From Apostichopus japonicus (Eukaryota > Echinodermata > Holothuroidea > Aspidochirotida > Stichopodidae), in the NCBI RefSeq assembly GCF_037975245.1, contig NC_092561.1, positions 12,895,001 through 12,959,000 of the forward strand: a stretch of DNA of 64,000 nucleotides. Reading direction: 5' to 3'. The notes under the pieces are model-generated. The model made no database searches and had not been told where the DNA came from. It saw nothing but the letters and a program-made list of their open reading frames with translations. Shown in pieces: positions 25,001 to 37,600 of the stretch (position 1 is the first letter of the stretch; each line of letters starts with the position of its first letter). The position numbers and the translations under genes are program-made.

Positions 25001-27940
25001 ATTTATGAGTGATGATACTTACCTGTCTCCCACTCCACTAATGCACTTTCCTATCTACCTAACTACACATTTGGAATATTTAAGCACTGCGCCCTCGCTC
25101 CCTACGCAGGCACCACCCACTAACTCCTTCCAAATCTACCAGTGAGTTTTGGGGAATTATCAATAAGCATAGATACTGTGGTGACTGCTTCTGGTACATA
25201 CAGAATACTATACTTGTGTCATTCAACATCTTCTGTTGAAACTTAAAAATAGTAAAATTTGCCATGCCCTCTTCACAGCAAGTTATTTTGCACAGGAAAA
25301 CATGATTTGCAGTATAATACTTGTTGTGTTACATATGTAAGTCTTGTATTGTAATTCAATTTGAGGAAGTTCAAAGGGCTGAGATAGTCCATTTTCAAAA
25401 TTCCTCTATCCTTAAAATAAATTAAGAAGTTGTCATGGAGATGTAGCCTCTCTTTCCCTCCAGACCTGTTGGAATCACACACAGAAGATGGAGGTTAAAA
25501 GAAAGTTGATGACTTTAACAGGATATCCAGCCAGGTTGTGGTCAAAGACAGGTCAGCAAGATGATACAGTCCATTGCCATGCACCCTTCATCTTATCCAC
25601 CCTTTCTTCATTAAGTTCATCATATATCTTATGAAGAACAGGTTGGATATGTTGGCAAGGAAGAAGGTTCTCCTACAGTATTTTGATGTGATATCTGTAT
25701 AATGATAAGACTTTCAACTACATGCAGAGGTTTTCCAATGTCTTTGAGGTCAACAAACCATCAGAATCTGAATACTGTGTACACATGATACAGTAACTGC
25801 CACAGCAATGTTAGATTACACATTATATTAGGTTAAGATGTATACACATTAGGGCATTAACCTTCCTAATAGTCAAAATTGAAAAGTTGTGTCCACATTT
25901 TACATTCAATGTTTTCATGCAAAGGTTGATGAGGTAGCACTAAGTCAGGCACAAACTTTTTCCGTGAATTCGGGGAATATCCGTGATTTCTTTTCTTCCT
26001 CAGGGACAAAAACTATTATCCTAACACACTGTAGCATATATACGCAAACTGGAGCCTATATCGCATTTTTTGCAAAGTTCTGTGATTTTTTTTTTTACCC
26101 CAGGCTCATCCCTGCCTAAAGACTATTGTCTTTATGGGTCTTATTTTGACAAACACCAAGCTTCTAAAATATTTCATTGGCTCTTGTTGGTCCTAATTGC
26201 TTGAAAAAAATAGGCTCCTCAGGGGAAATATATATGTGTTCCCCCCTTATTATTACCTCAAATGGAGAACAGAAGAAAGCTCCAACAATCCCCAGTCTAT
26301 GCTGAGATGAATAATGTCTACCAGGGAATACCCACCTTTCCTTTCTTTCACTTTCCCTTCACCTCAATGAATACATGTGCATTTCACCATGAAATCTACA
26401 GGAAGTAATAATAGGAGTGCCCTTAGTTACTGCACAAAGGTAAAGGATATGGAGTTATTCAATGGCAAAGATCTTGACATCCTACCACCATTTATCTCTT
26501 TATCAATTGTTTTAGCAGATCTAATAGCATGAGCAATATTAGGCAAATTGTTTCCTTTTGTTATTTGCTGACTTATGCCGATGCTTTTATAAATGAGATT
26601 ATAATGTATTTAATTGTTTGCATTTAATTGTTTTATGATCTTAAATCAGGAAATTCATGTATTATGTCAGAATAGCCATAATTCTTATCAGGTCTCACAG
26701 CGGTTTTACAAGTTAATCCGAGGAAAATGATAAGTCACGAAGTAGGTTGCAAAGAGGATGTTCCTGTAACCTCCCTGACACCTTCAATAATATAAATTGT
26801 AAGTGGTGGTGTTGTTATAGTTGCACAGATGAATTTGTAGATGGTGAAATGCTGGTTTGTAGAGAGCAAAGGGCTGAAATGACATGAGACCCCTCTCAAA
26901 TAGGAGCAAATAGGAGCAAATAGGGGGTCAGGTCAAGAGGGGTTAAATAATTGGTGGCTGTACAGTATGGTGCCTACAAAAGAAGTGATCGAGATATCAC
27001 TATAGTTTGTGACAATTGCATCCAAGCAACAGAGAGGTTTGCCCTTCCTGTAACGCGAGACGAAAATAAGGACGAGTTATACAGAAGTCGGAGTCAACGC
27101 AATTTATTCGATTCGCAGACGCACAGACTCCATGGCTCCGTAAAACTATAGAAATACAAAAATATAAAACTTTCAGTACTTAATACAAAAATTAATCATT
27201 TTATAGTTTGTTTGATACACAAAAAAACAAGACAAATTTCACTATTGCACAAATGTTAACAAGTAAACACACACGAAGAAAACATGTAACTTATTATGTA
27301 TAAGCACCAACATACCTCTTTTATCCCTTAACATCAAGAACATCAAAAAACCACTTCAACTGGTCCCTATTACACATCATTTGCATATTAAATTTTTACA
27401 GGTTTGTCTATGAATAGTTTTGTAGTTTAAGTTTACTGTAAGCATACGGTAAAAGTACCTCTGAATAGAAATCAAAGTCTAAACACTGATATATACAGTA
27501 ACATGTAAGACTAATAGAGATCAGGCATCGACTTCCAGAACCAGTTTATTTGATTGAAATAGAAATCTTGGTTAACCAACAAGTAATAACAACATTACTG
27601 GTAGAGGAAAATGTTAATTAATTTTCTGTTATTGGATTGCAGAATGTGCTTAATATCCTAAAAGGAATGAACTGATTATTCCATATGTTTGTTATATTCA
27701 GTGGCCTCATCAAGTGGGAGGGGGTGTACATGCTCTAAAATTCTGCTCTTTTGAGGCTTATATTATTTCTGGGAAAGGATGGAATGATGTATTTTGCAAT
27801 CTTGTTGAACCTCAGGAGACTGGAAATTGCTGACCTCGTGAGTATAAATCCACCCTGCCTTACAGTATGTTCATGCACAAACGTGGGTATCATATGATAC
27901 AGGTTTGACAGTTATATAACTGTCATACCTTTATTATTAA
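25001..27940. other. Upstream flank or first intron of TMTC2, nothing recognised
   Basis: Several frames of 60-80 codons with no domain similarity. A GC-richer patch at about 27040-27130 stands out from the AT-rich background but shows no tRNA, SINE or exon structure I can name. TMTC2 exon 1, which should encode an N-terminal signal-anchor and a tyrosine-aspartate-aspartate motif, was not found here or further upstream. Confidence 0.45.
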
Positions 27941-28020
27941 TACCAGCTTCAAGCGCCTTGAGCAGTGACTTTTGTCTACTGATTTGGCCCTATATAAGTC
28001 TCATTTATTATTATTATTTG
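27941..28020 (-). repeat. Dispersed repeat fragment beside the exon 2 acceptor
   Basis: Read on the minus strand it has an (AAT)n start, then ACTTATATAGGGCCAAAT and CTCAAGGCGCTTG. It resembles the TATAGCGC-type repeats at 24672 and 58745. It ends about 50 bp upstream of the TMTC2 splice acceptor at 28071, so the polypyrimidine region abuts repeat-derived T-rich sequence. Confidence 0.5.
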
Positions 28021-28071
28021 TCTTCTTTTTTACATTTATATCTTCTCTTGTTTCTGTCTTCCTCTTAATAG

Positions 28072-28654
28072 ACGTGCAGTGTTGAAGAATCCTGATTTGC
28101 TACCGACGACACCATTGACAGACGTCTGGAGAAATGACTTTTGGGGGACACCTCTGAACCACACAGGCAGCCATAAGTCATACCGTCCTCTGTGTGTACT
28201 CTCCTTTCGTTTGAACTACGCCATCGGAGAGCTGGACCCATTCGGCTATCATCTCACGAACATTCTGTTGCATTGTCTAGTTACAGCAGTCTTCACCCAC
28301 ACAGCTCACAAACTTTTGAAACGATCGTTGACCGCATGCCTGGCCGGTTGTTTGTTTGCATCTCACCCTATCCACACAGAGGCAGTTTCTGGGATCGTAG
28401 GCCGTGCGGACGTGGGAGCCGCTCTCTTCTTTCTCCTATCCTTTCTATCTTACGTCAAATATTGTGAAATACGAGAACGAGACTTGACTCATTCTCTGTC
28501 CGCAACATCATGGATCATTTGTGCTGGTTGTTTCGCTGGACTGAGCATGCTCACCAAAGAACAAGGGATCACAGTCTTAGCAGTCAATATAACCTTTGAC
28601 CTCTTTATATGTCACCAGGTTAAAGTTCAACAACTTTCCAAGTCATTTCTTGAG
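28072..28654 (+). CDS. TMTC2: TMTC2 exon 2 (first exon found)
   Basis: The acceptor CTTCCTCTTAATAG ends at 28071. Base 28072 completes a codon begun in the missing exon 1 (incoming phase 2), then the frame reads R-A-V-L-K-N-P-D. The 194 residues include NDFWGT, GSHKSYRPLC, the transmembrane stretch FGYHLTNILLHCLVTAVF, ASHPIHTEAVSGIVGRADVG and TKEQGITVLAV, all hallmarks of TMTC2. I place the donor at GAG|GTAATT (28654, phase 0). An alternative phase-0 donor, CAG|GTTAAA at 28618, would remove 12 residues that align with vertebrate TMTC2, so the longer form is preferred. Confidence 0.93.
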
Positions 28655-31600
28655 GTAATTAACAGTTTTACTGGTGTATGGTTCAATTAAAGTCTCAATA
28701 CGTGTTTGCTGATGAATTTCGGAAAACAAACTTCCGAAGCAGAATCAATGTTTCTTATTCTAAATGCACGCTGACCAGGTTGGTTTAATTGAAAAAAGCT
28801 GTCGCAATTGAAAGAAAGAAAGTATTTTCTGTTGCCCTTATGGCGCTAACGATTTACCGGAAAATCACTGCGATCGCCCATATCAGCATGTTCATTACAC
28901 AAAATGTAACCTATATATACTTGTATCATCCACTATACTGTCCTATGCCTAACAGTCGTAAACAAAACAGAGAGATTTGATTGTTGGGTGGGGCTTGCAA
29001 ATTTTGTTTGAATTCGTAGAATCTACGGATTCGTTAATAAATCTTGCATATTTTATTCAGCTCAGAATGTTTAACGACAGATAACTCAATAAAAATAATG
29101 AATATTGATATGAAAATTGCATAGAATGGTGTTATCTTCCCTGAGCTTTTAGGGTAGTAAGCTGGAAAGGTCGAAATTAAAATTTTGCAAACACACATTG
29201 AGACTTTAAGACATACCTGTTCTGGTACCTTCCATATGATAATCTCCATTATTCCTTTTCACTGCTCCTGACATGTCAACAGTGTATAACTTATAAATAT
29301 GGGAGGTAATCAGGTGATGGTCATTGGATTCCATACTTATATATAACTCAAGTCTTCTTTGGTAAGAGCTACACATTGTATAAATAATTTTGTGGTTTGA
29401 ACTTCTTTTCATCCACAGAAACAATTCATTCATCTTCGACAGGGCGTACTGAGTCAGTTAATTGCAGGGCTAATCCTGATAACGTTTAGATTATATTTAA
29501 CTGGATCATCACCTCCGACCTTTGCCCCAGCAGATAATCCCGCGGCCGACTCAGATGACCTGGTGACCCGAACTTTGACATTTCTGCTTCTTCCAGTTAT
29601 GAACTTTTGGCTTCTTCTTTGTCCATATAACCTAAGCTTTGATTGGTCGATGGGAACGATACCATTGGTCGAATCCATCCTGGATCCAAGGAATATATAC
29701 TCGCTAGCATTTTATGCTATGTTAGCTGTTGTGGCTTTATGGATTATAATTTCACAAGAAAGGCAAGATAGAACAGCTTGCACTTCACATGACAATGGTT
29801 ACATGCAACAAACTAAACATTCTAATGGAAAATGTTCAGATGGAGAATTGAACGGCAATTCGGTTGGAAACGGACTACATAGCAGATATCAGCACATTAA
29901 TGGTAAACACCATTCAAAAGGAGCAGTTCTGCGAAATCATAAAGTGACTAACGGCTTGAGCAAGTCGAAAACTCAAGCAAACCATCACCACCACAGTGCA
30001 ATCAATAACAGAACTCAGAATGGAAATTCTATTTCAAATCAGGTGACCAAATCTATCCAATCAGAAGTAACAGAGAGAAGAAGAACAGTGGATATTTTAA
30101 TCATGAGCCTTGCCTTACTCGTATTTCCATTCCTTCCTGCTTCAAACCTATTTTTCTACGTCGGTTTCGTGATAGCCGAACGCATTCTTTACATCCCCAG
30201 TATGGGATATTGTCTTTCCCTTGCCTTTGGAGTTGAACTTTTGTGGGAACGTTTCTCCAGACACAGAGTCAGACAATGGATGTTGTCTGTGTTGGTGTTG
30301 CTCCTGATATCAGCCTTCAGCTTGAGAACGGTTTTACGGAACCAAGATTGGTTCAGCGAAGAAATGCTGTATCGATCGGGTATACATGTCAACCCTCCTA
30401 AAGGTAATTATGAATGTTTCATAAAATGGGTGAACTGGAATAAGGGCTGGTCTATCAACTTGTATTTATCAAGGCATGCAATTCCTGTATCTCTTATCAA
30501 TTCAGTTTCTGTGGGTGAGTCAAGAAATAAAAATATGGTGGTCACAGGTCAGACAGAATTCTCAAAAGGAAGCAAGGAATGATGAATGCAATTGCGCTCC
30601 ACTGTAGCAGAGAGAGAACCAGGTATACTTCTTAAAGGGGGGTGGGGGAGGGGTGGGTTATCGGAAAGCAAATATTCTCAATGGGAAGGACCCAACCCTT
30701 CCCTCAAATCCCTCCCTCCCCAGGTGACATTACACCTTATTCCTCCCCCCCCATACAGAATGGTGCTTGCACCCCTGGAAGTAGAATTTGGTCCACAGAC
30801 AATAAATAGATCTTTCAAGGCTGTTTTAATGAATGTTATGATGAATTGTTACAGCATGTAGAAGTTAGCGGCTACTAAGCGTTACCTTCTAAATCTGACT
30901 TCATCAGCATTTAAATACGACTATATAGAGGAAATACCAAATGAATTTGACATGTTTCTTGTAAATTATGAAACAACAATCATTCAATAGTTTATTTCAT
31001 CTTATACGTTGCCTCATATAGTGTTACACTGTATCCTCTGCAAATGGTCTGTAGAATAAGTCTATCCACATTTAAAGAACATTTATGATCATTTAGATGC
31101 ATTAGGACCAACTCTCTCAGTATCTCAAAGGTATGTTATTCTGTGGATACTGTACAACTACTATCACATCTCTTTTGCTATGTCTCATTGTTATTTACTT
31201 CGTTCCTCGCTTACCTGTCTCCCCACAACCTTAGCACACTCATTCTACCTTGCCTTGAATGTCCTGGTAACCTTTTAACACTGTGCCCCCTCTACGACCG
31301 GCTCCTCCGGTCACCGCCCTCCCTTCTCATTCTACCACCCAAAGTGTCTAGATCGTTATTTTCGAGCAGATTTTCCCATCGGATTTCGCCCAAACTTTTG
31401 GTTTCCTCTGCCTGTGTTCCTCTGCCTGCTAAGCCCAGCTTTGTTTGAAATACTACTTATGATTCCTAAGAGCCAATAGAAGGAATCAGCCCTGTCGGGT
31501 ATCTTTCTCTTTGGCATATGTGTAAGATCTTGCGATACAAGGTTCTCCCCACGGCTAGAATTAAATTATGCTTTCTGTTCCAATAATTTCCCTGCATATG

Positions 31601-34600
31601 TGTCGCTTAAAACCAAAAGCAATATAAACAACTTACATACTAAAAGCTGTCAGTCATTTTAGATTGTTATTATGTAAAATCACGACAGGCTACCTTTGCA
31701 CAGAAAGAGTTAGTATTTACCATATTTGCTAATTGGCAGTATATTTGAGGCAATCTCATGGTTGGAATGTTGAGAATTACAAAGCCAACAACTTTGAGGA
31801 AATAAACTGTTTATTCAAGTGAACTCAGGTGTGTAACAAAAATAGGTCATTGGTATTTATGAGTCCAAACGAGGTTACTAGCAGTCTGGGCTATTCTTTA
31901 AAAACTTGTTTACCTTCTAACCAGACAATTATGAATGGATGATTTTAAATGGTATAGGTAGAAAGTAATAACAAAATTCAACCAATTATGTGTTTGTTCT
32001 TGAGGCAACCAGGTAACCTTGTAGCACTCTGACTAATCCAGCTTTAAAGGGTACAAAGCAGTCTAACCACGACACTATGGTGTAACAGACCTTAGTAATA
32101 ACTTTGTGGTATTCAGCAGTTTCCATATTTGCAAGTTCATTGCACAAAGTCATCTATAGGGCTTGCCTGTTGTGACAAGGACAGTATGTCGATAATATTG
32201 TCCTAACATTTGAGGTTACTTGATACAGTAGCATGCTAAAGTAAAACTCAGCAACGATGCATTGCGTGGAGTGTCTAGAAAACCATAAAGAATGATTTTG
32301 AAAGCCTGTAGCTAATGAATCTTATCTTATGATAATATTAGGCTATAAGCTTTAGGACTAATAGAATGTTAGAAAGTTACATGTAAATATAGTGATCCAT
32401 GTTGAATGGGTATCGACTGTTTTATGTTGTGATTGTTAATAATTGTTAATAATTTTACTAAAGTATGATTGCAGTTAATCAAGTTAAGTGCCATTCCAGA
32501 TTTTTTTATATTTTAGAGAAATGTTTCAGTTGTTTCCCAAACTTGTCAATTCTCATTTATCAGTATAAATCACATTCATAAGAGATTATGTTCATTTTAA
32601 AAAATGTTCAGTTTTCTTTTGAGCATTACTAGAAATATAACTTCATCACTTATGCTTATTATTGCATTGGTTCTGTACTGTACTTACTCAAATCAGTGTA
32701 AACAGCATTCGCATGTACAAGGAGTGAGTAAAAGGTGGTATCTATTGTTACTAAATGTATCTAAATTCTGAATTAACAGTTTTTTATATTGTTTTTAAGT
32801 ATGAATGCATCACATTTGATGCAAATTGCCACTAATCCTCTCAAAACGGGATATTCCTTTTTTTTTGGTTCATCTGTAGCTTGGGGTAATCTTGCCAATA
32901 TCCTAAAGATGGAAGGAAAAGTCAACGAGGCAGAGACTGCATACAGGAATGCACTTAAACACAGAGTGAACATGGCAGATGTTCACTATAATCTGTGAGT
33001 ATACATTTAAGGGAACATGCATTAGACAGCACAGACACCAGGTTGGAGGGTAGTACACAGGTCTGGGCCAGCTTTGATCCTGGTAAGGGAAGCATATCTG
33101 GACTGCATTCGACAGCACAGACACCAGGTGGGAGGGTAGTACATAGGTCTGGGCCAGTCTTGATCCTGGTAAGGGAAGCATGTCTGGACTGCATTCAACA
33201 GCACAGACACCAGGTTGGAGGGTAGTACATAGGTCTGGGCCAGCTTTGATCCTGGTAAGGGAAGCATGTCTGGACTGCATTCAACAGCACAGACACCAGG
33301 TGGTAGGGTAGTACATAGGTCTGGGCCAGCCTTGATCCTGGTAAGGGAAGCATGTCTGGACTGCATTCGACAGCACAGACACCAGGTGGGAGGGTAGTAC
33401 ATCCAGGTCTGGGCCAGCCTTGATCCTGGTAAGGGAAGCATGTCTGGACTGCATTCGACAGCACAGACACCAGGTGGGAGGGTAGTACATAGGTCTGGGC
33501 CAGCCTTGATCCTGGTAAGGGAAGCATGTCTGGACTGCATTCGACAGCACAGACACCAGGTGGGAGGGTAGTACATCCAGGTCTGGGCCAGCCTTGATCC
33601 TGGTAAGGGAAGCATGGCTGGACTGCATTTGACAGCACAGACACCAGGTGGGAGGGTAGTACATAGGTCTGGGCCAGCCTTGATCCTGGTTAGGGAAGCA
33701 TGTCTGGACTGCATTCGACAGCACAGACACTAGGCGGGAGGGTAGTACATAGGTCTGGGCCAGCCTTGATTCTGGTAAGGGAAGCATGTCTGGACTGCAT
33801 TTGTTTTGTTTCTTCTGTTAATTCTGTCTCCATCTGTTGTATTTTTGCCTACCGTAGTAAAATGTATCTAAGTTACATATACCCTCATATCTCACATTTT
33901 TATCTGACCCGAAGGGGGCTGCACTCCATGCAGCTTGAACAGGATTGTATCCCCTTCACACATGTGGACACATGTGGGATTTTAAGACCTCAATGTTTGT
34001 GAATTGTTCCTAGTGAAAAATAAGAGTTGTGTAAAAGTAGATGAGGTTCTCTGCCACTTATTAGAAACAAAAAAATATGATTTCACATTCAAGCAAAATG
34101 TATCCATAATTTTCAGAGGTACTGTATTTATTGATAGGGTTTGCCAGAATACTAACTACATTTGAAGACTGATCTTTCATACTTTGAAGTTTCTTTATTT
34201 ATTGATGCTCTTTTCTCTTTTGCAGAGGAATTTTGTTGCAAGAATCAAGAAGATTTCACGAAGCTATCGAGAGCTACCAGAAGGCAATTCATTTTCGCCC
34301 TCGCTTGTCAAGTGAGTTAATCTTTTTTTTTGTCATAGCATCATCCACTTGATTGTGAAAGTCTGTTCCTTTCTGGTAATTGATGTAATTATGGGGATCT
34401 ACATGTAGGCTCTCTGTTTACATTCTGATTAGGAATGTTTTTGTGATTTCACAGGAAATTAGTAAAACATTTTCTTCCTCTGTAGTCATTAAGTAAATCT
34501 TGACTCACTTGTAGACCATTCTTTACAGTGAAATGACTTATTCTTTACTTTTGTTGTAAGTTTAGTAAACAATCTGCATTACATTAGTGTCTGTAATGCT

Positions 34601-37600
34601 CTAATGGAACCAATAGCCTCAGTTTCTATGGTTGTTGTATATATACTACCTTAACAACCAATTCTCCCAGACAGTGACACATAGCACATTACACTTGTTA
34701 TCTGTAATGCTCTCATATACAGCCATCTTAGCTTAGTTCCTATTATTAATTCATATTTAACAATCCACCGAACGTTTGTTTTTCCCGGACAGTGGCACAT
34801 TTGAACCTTGGCATCGTACTGACGGAGGTAGGAAGATTAAAGGAGGCGGAGTATATTTACCTGCATGCAGCAACATTGACTGATGATGGCTTGAAGGACC
34901 CACGTAACCAAATGAAGGGGATCATATCATCCATGTTTAACCTGGGAAGGCTGATGCAGAACCAGGGAAGATTTGAGGTACTGATATGAAAGAACCCTCC
35001 ATCTGTATTGGTTACAGGATCAAAATTAGCCAGTATAACCAATATTATCTAGCATTAAAACAAGTCATTGTGTAGATTCCAGTGTTGAATACAATATTGT
35101 TTTAGTGTATGTATCACCGACAGCCAGTGGAATATCACTTTAATATCAGCATCAAGCTAACAGTCACACTCAGTTAGAGAAAAGAAGGAATTATGCAACC
35201 ACATTACTAGTAATATCACAGATATAGTCTGACTGTTTCAACATTGGCATTAGTTTAGTGTCATTTAGATTAACTTAGCTGGTCGCCTTCGATAATCATT
35301 CTCTGCTTAGACTTCGTTCTCTCGTATTTCACACAGACAGGTTAATTGATCATTACTCTGAATCAACTGTATGAAGAAGGTTTTCTTGTTGTCCAGAAAG
35401 TTGCAACATGTCCTTTAAAGTTAAATGGAAAAACTCCAGCACCGATCTGGACATATGCAAAGTAGGCCAGGAAGGGGGGGTGTACCCAGCCGATGGTCCA
35501 AGCTGATGGTTTTTGTTTACCTTAAATACTAACAAACTTTCTCAGTATTCTTTCATTCTTTTCGTTATTTGTTCCTCCATAGGTTTATAATGCTACAGTA
35601 ACTACATGAGACAGTGTATAGTACATTCCAAATAGTCAAGTTATATTTGTAAGGTATAGTGTGATTAAAAAGAATAAATTGGTGTAAAAGCTGGAGAGGA
35701 AGCACCTTTAATTACCTCAAGGGAGTTTAATAAGTACTGTGCACCTAAATATAAATAAATATATTAAGAAAGAACCCTATCCCCCCCCCCCCTCCTCCCC
35801 ATCAATTTCACTCAGATAGTACATAACAGCCAACACAGGATTGTGAAATGGGTAGAATAATAACAAAAGAAAAAGAATCCAACTGCTTTAAATCTGGTAA
35901 ATTACATAATTGATCTATTGAAAAAGTATCGATTTATGATGATAACATGTTATAAGAACAAATAGAATAGGAATGTTAAAAGCAAGCCTATATCTAAAAA
36001 ATCAACATTTGCCAACCCCTTCCCTTCCCTCTTACTCCCTGAAAAACACATTAAAATCACAAATTCATGTTGTTTGTCCACAATGCCAGGGAATGTTAAT
36101 TTCAATGGTTGTGCTTTTCTTTTTGCTTTTCATTTTGCTTTTACTAAAATCAACCCTACTTCCTGGCAAAGTTCCAAATATCAACTCCTTTGTTTTCAAA
36201 ATTTCAATACACATCAGTAAACAAAAGCAATCTCTTGTTTCTAAGTCCTGTTAAATTCAGCATCAATGTTATCATGTTACTTATGCAGATCACTTCGCTG
36301 AACATGCAGCTTTTGAAAAATATCATATTACATAGAGATGGGCCACTATGACTGCACTTGAAGGGACCCTGTGTCATTAGCCATCATATTGACTAATCCT
36401 CCTTTTCTTGGCCAATGTGATGGGAGGAAAAAAAACAAAAACTTGCTTTCCTTTAAAAAAAGAAATATCTTTTTTTCTTCTTCTTCTCATTACAGGAAGC
36501 TTTGAAAGTTTACCATAAGGCATTGGCGAGGAGGCCAGATTTCTATGCCCCACAAAGTATATATAATATGCTAGGTGAGTGAATAAATATATCATAATGG
36601 GGTTTTATAGTTTATTAATGCTACACCTCTTCTCCTGTCTCTTAACAAGCTTATCTCCACTTCTGAAACTTAGATTTTCTTGCTTAGAATTTAACCACAT
36701 TTCTTCAAGAGATATGTCAGTCTATTCAGAACATTCACAGATTCTCCCAATAGCTTGAGCAAAGTAAAGGGAAATAGTTTGCATTAAAATGGAAAGGTTT
36801 GTGTGTGTATGGCCAATGAAATATCTAAGGCACATGGATTGAATATTTATGAGTGGTAATTTTAATAATTCTCTGAAGACATTTTGTCCTTGTGTAACCT
36901 GCTGCTTGTGCTTATTGTTTGCTGTATTTGTTTTAGTCTAGTGTTGAACCTTTTGATTTAATAGCTGTGTATAAATATATATGAAATAATTGTGAGAAAA
37001 AACGAGAGAACTTTGATTGAATTTCCCTCTGTGGTCCTAATTTAATAATGCTTTTGCACAATGTAGTTCAGGGTAGCTTTAAAGGAATTTACTGTACTTT
37101 GAGAGAAATTGAGAAATAGGTTTCTAGACGTTCTTGCATGTGGAGATACTTTATGTGATGATATAGTGTTAATCGGAGGTATGTGGGTGGTCTCTTGGCT
37201 AGTGAAGAGAGAGAATTAGCATTGAGTTTCCCCACTACTAAAACCATTTATAGCATTATGTTGGTGGTCTCTTGGCTAGTGGGACGGCATATAGGATCAA
37301 ATACAGAAAGAGATAGAGTTAGCATTGAGTTTCCCCCACTGCTAACACCATATATAACGTTATGTTGGTGGTCTCTTGGCTAGTGGGACAGCATATAGGA
37401 TCAAATACAGAAAGAGAGAGAGTTAGCATTGAGTTTCCCCCACTGCTAACACCATATATAACGTTATGTTGGTGGTCTCTTGGCTAGTGGGACAGCATAT
37501 AGGATCAAATACAGAAAGAGAGAGAGTTAGCATTGAGTTTCCCCCACTGCTAACACCATATATAACGTTATGTTGGTGGTCTCTTGGCTAGTGGGACAGC

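Noticed and set aside
28619-28690. Extension of TMTC2 exon 2 to the in-frame stop at 28688-28690
   Set aside because: A good donor at 28655 joins in phase to the next conserved exon; read-through would truncate the protein before DUF1736.
30404-30582. Continuation of the exon 3 frame to a stop
   Set aside because: Similarity to TMTC2 ends exactly at the G|GTAATT donor and resumes with AWGNL at 32880.
33022-33787. Long open frames (up to 230 codons) on the minus strand
   Set aside because: They lie wholly in the 86-88 bp minisatellite of a TMTC2 intron; repetition of a stop-free unit explains them.
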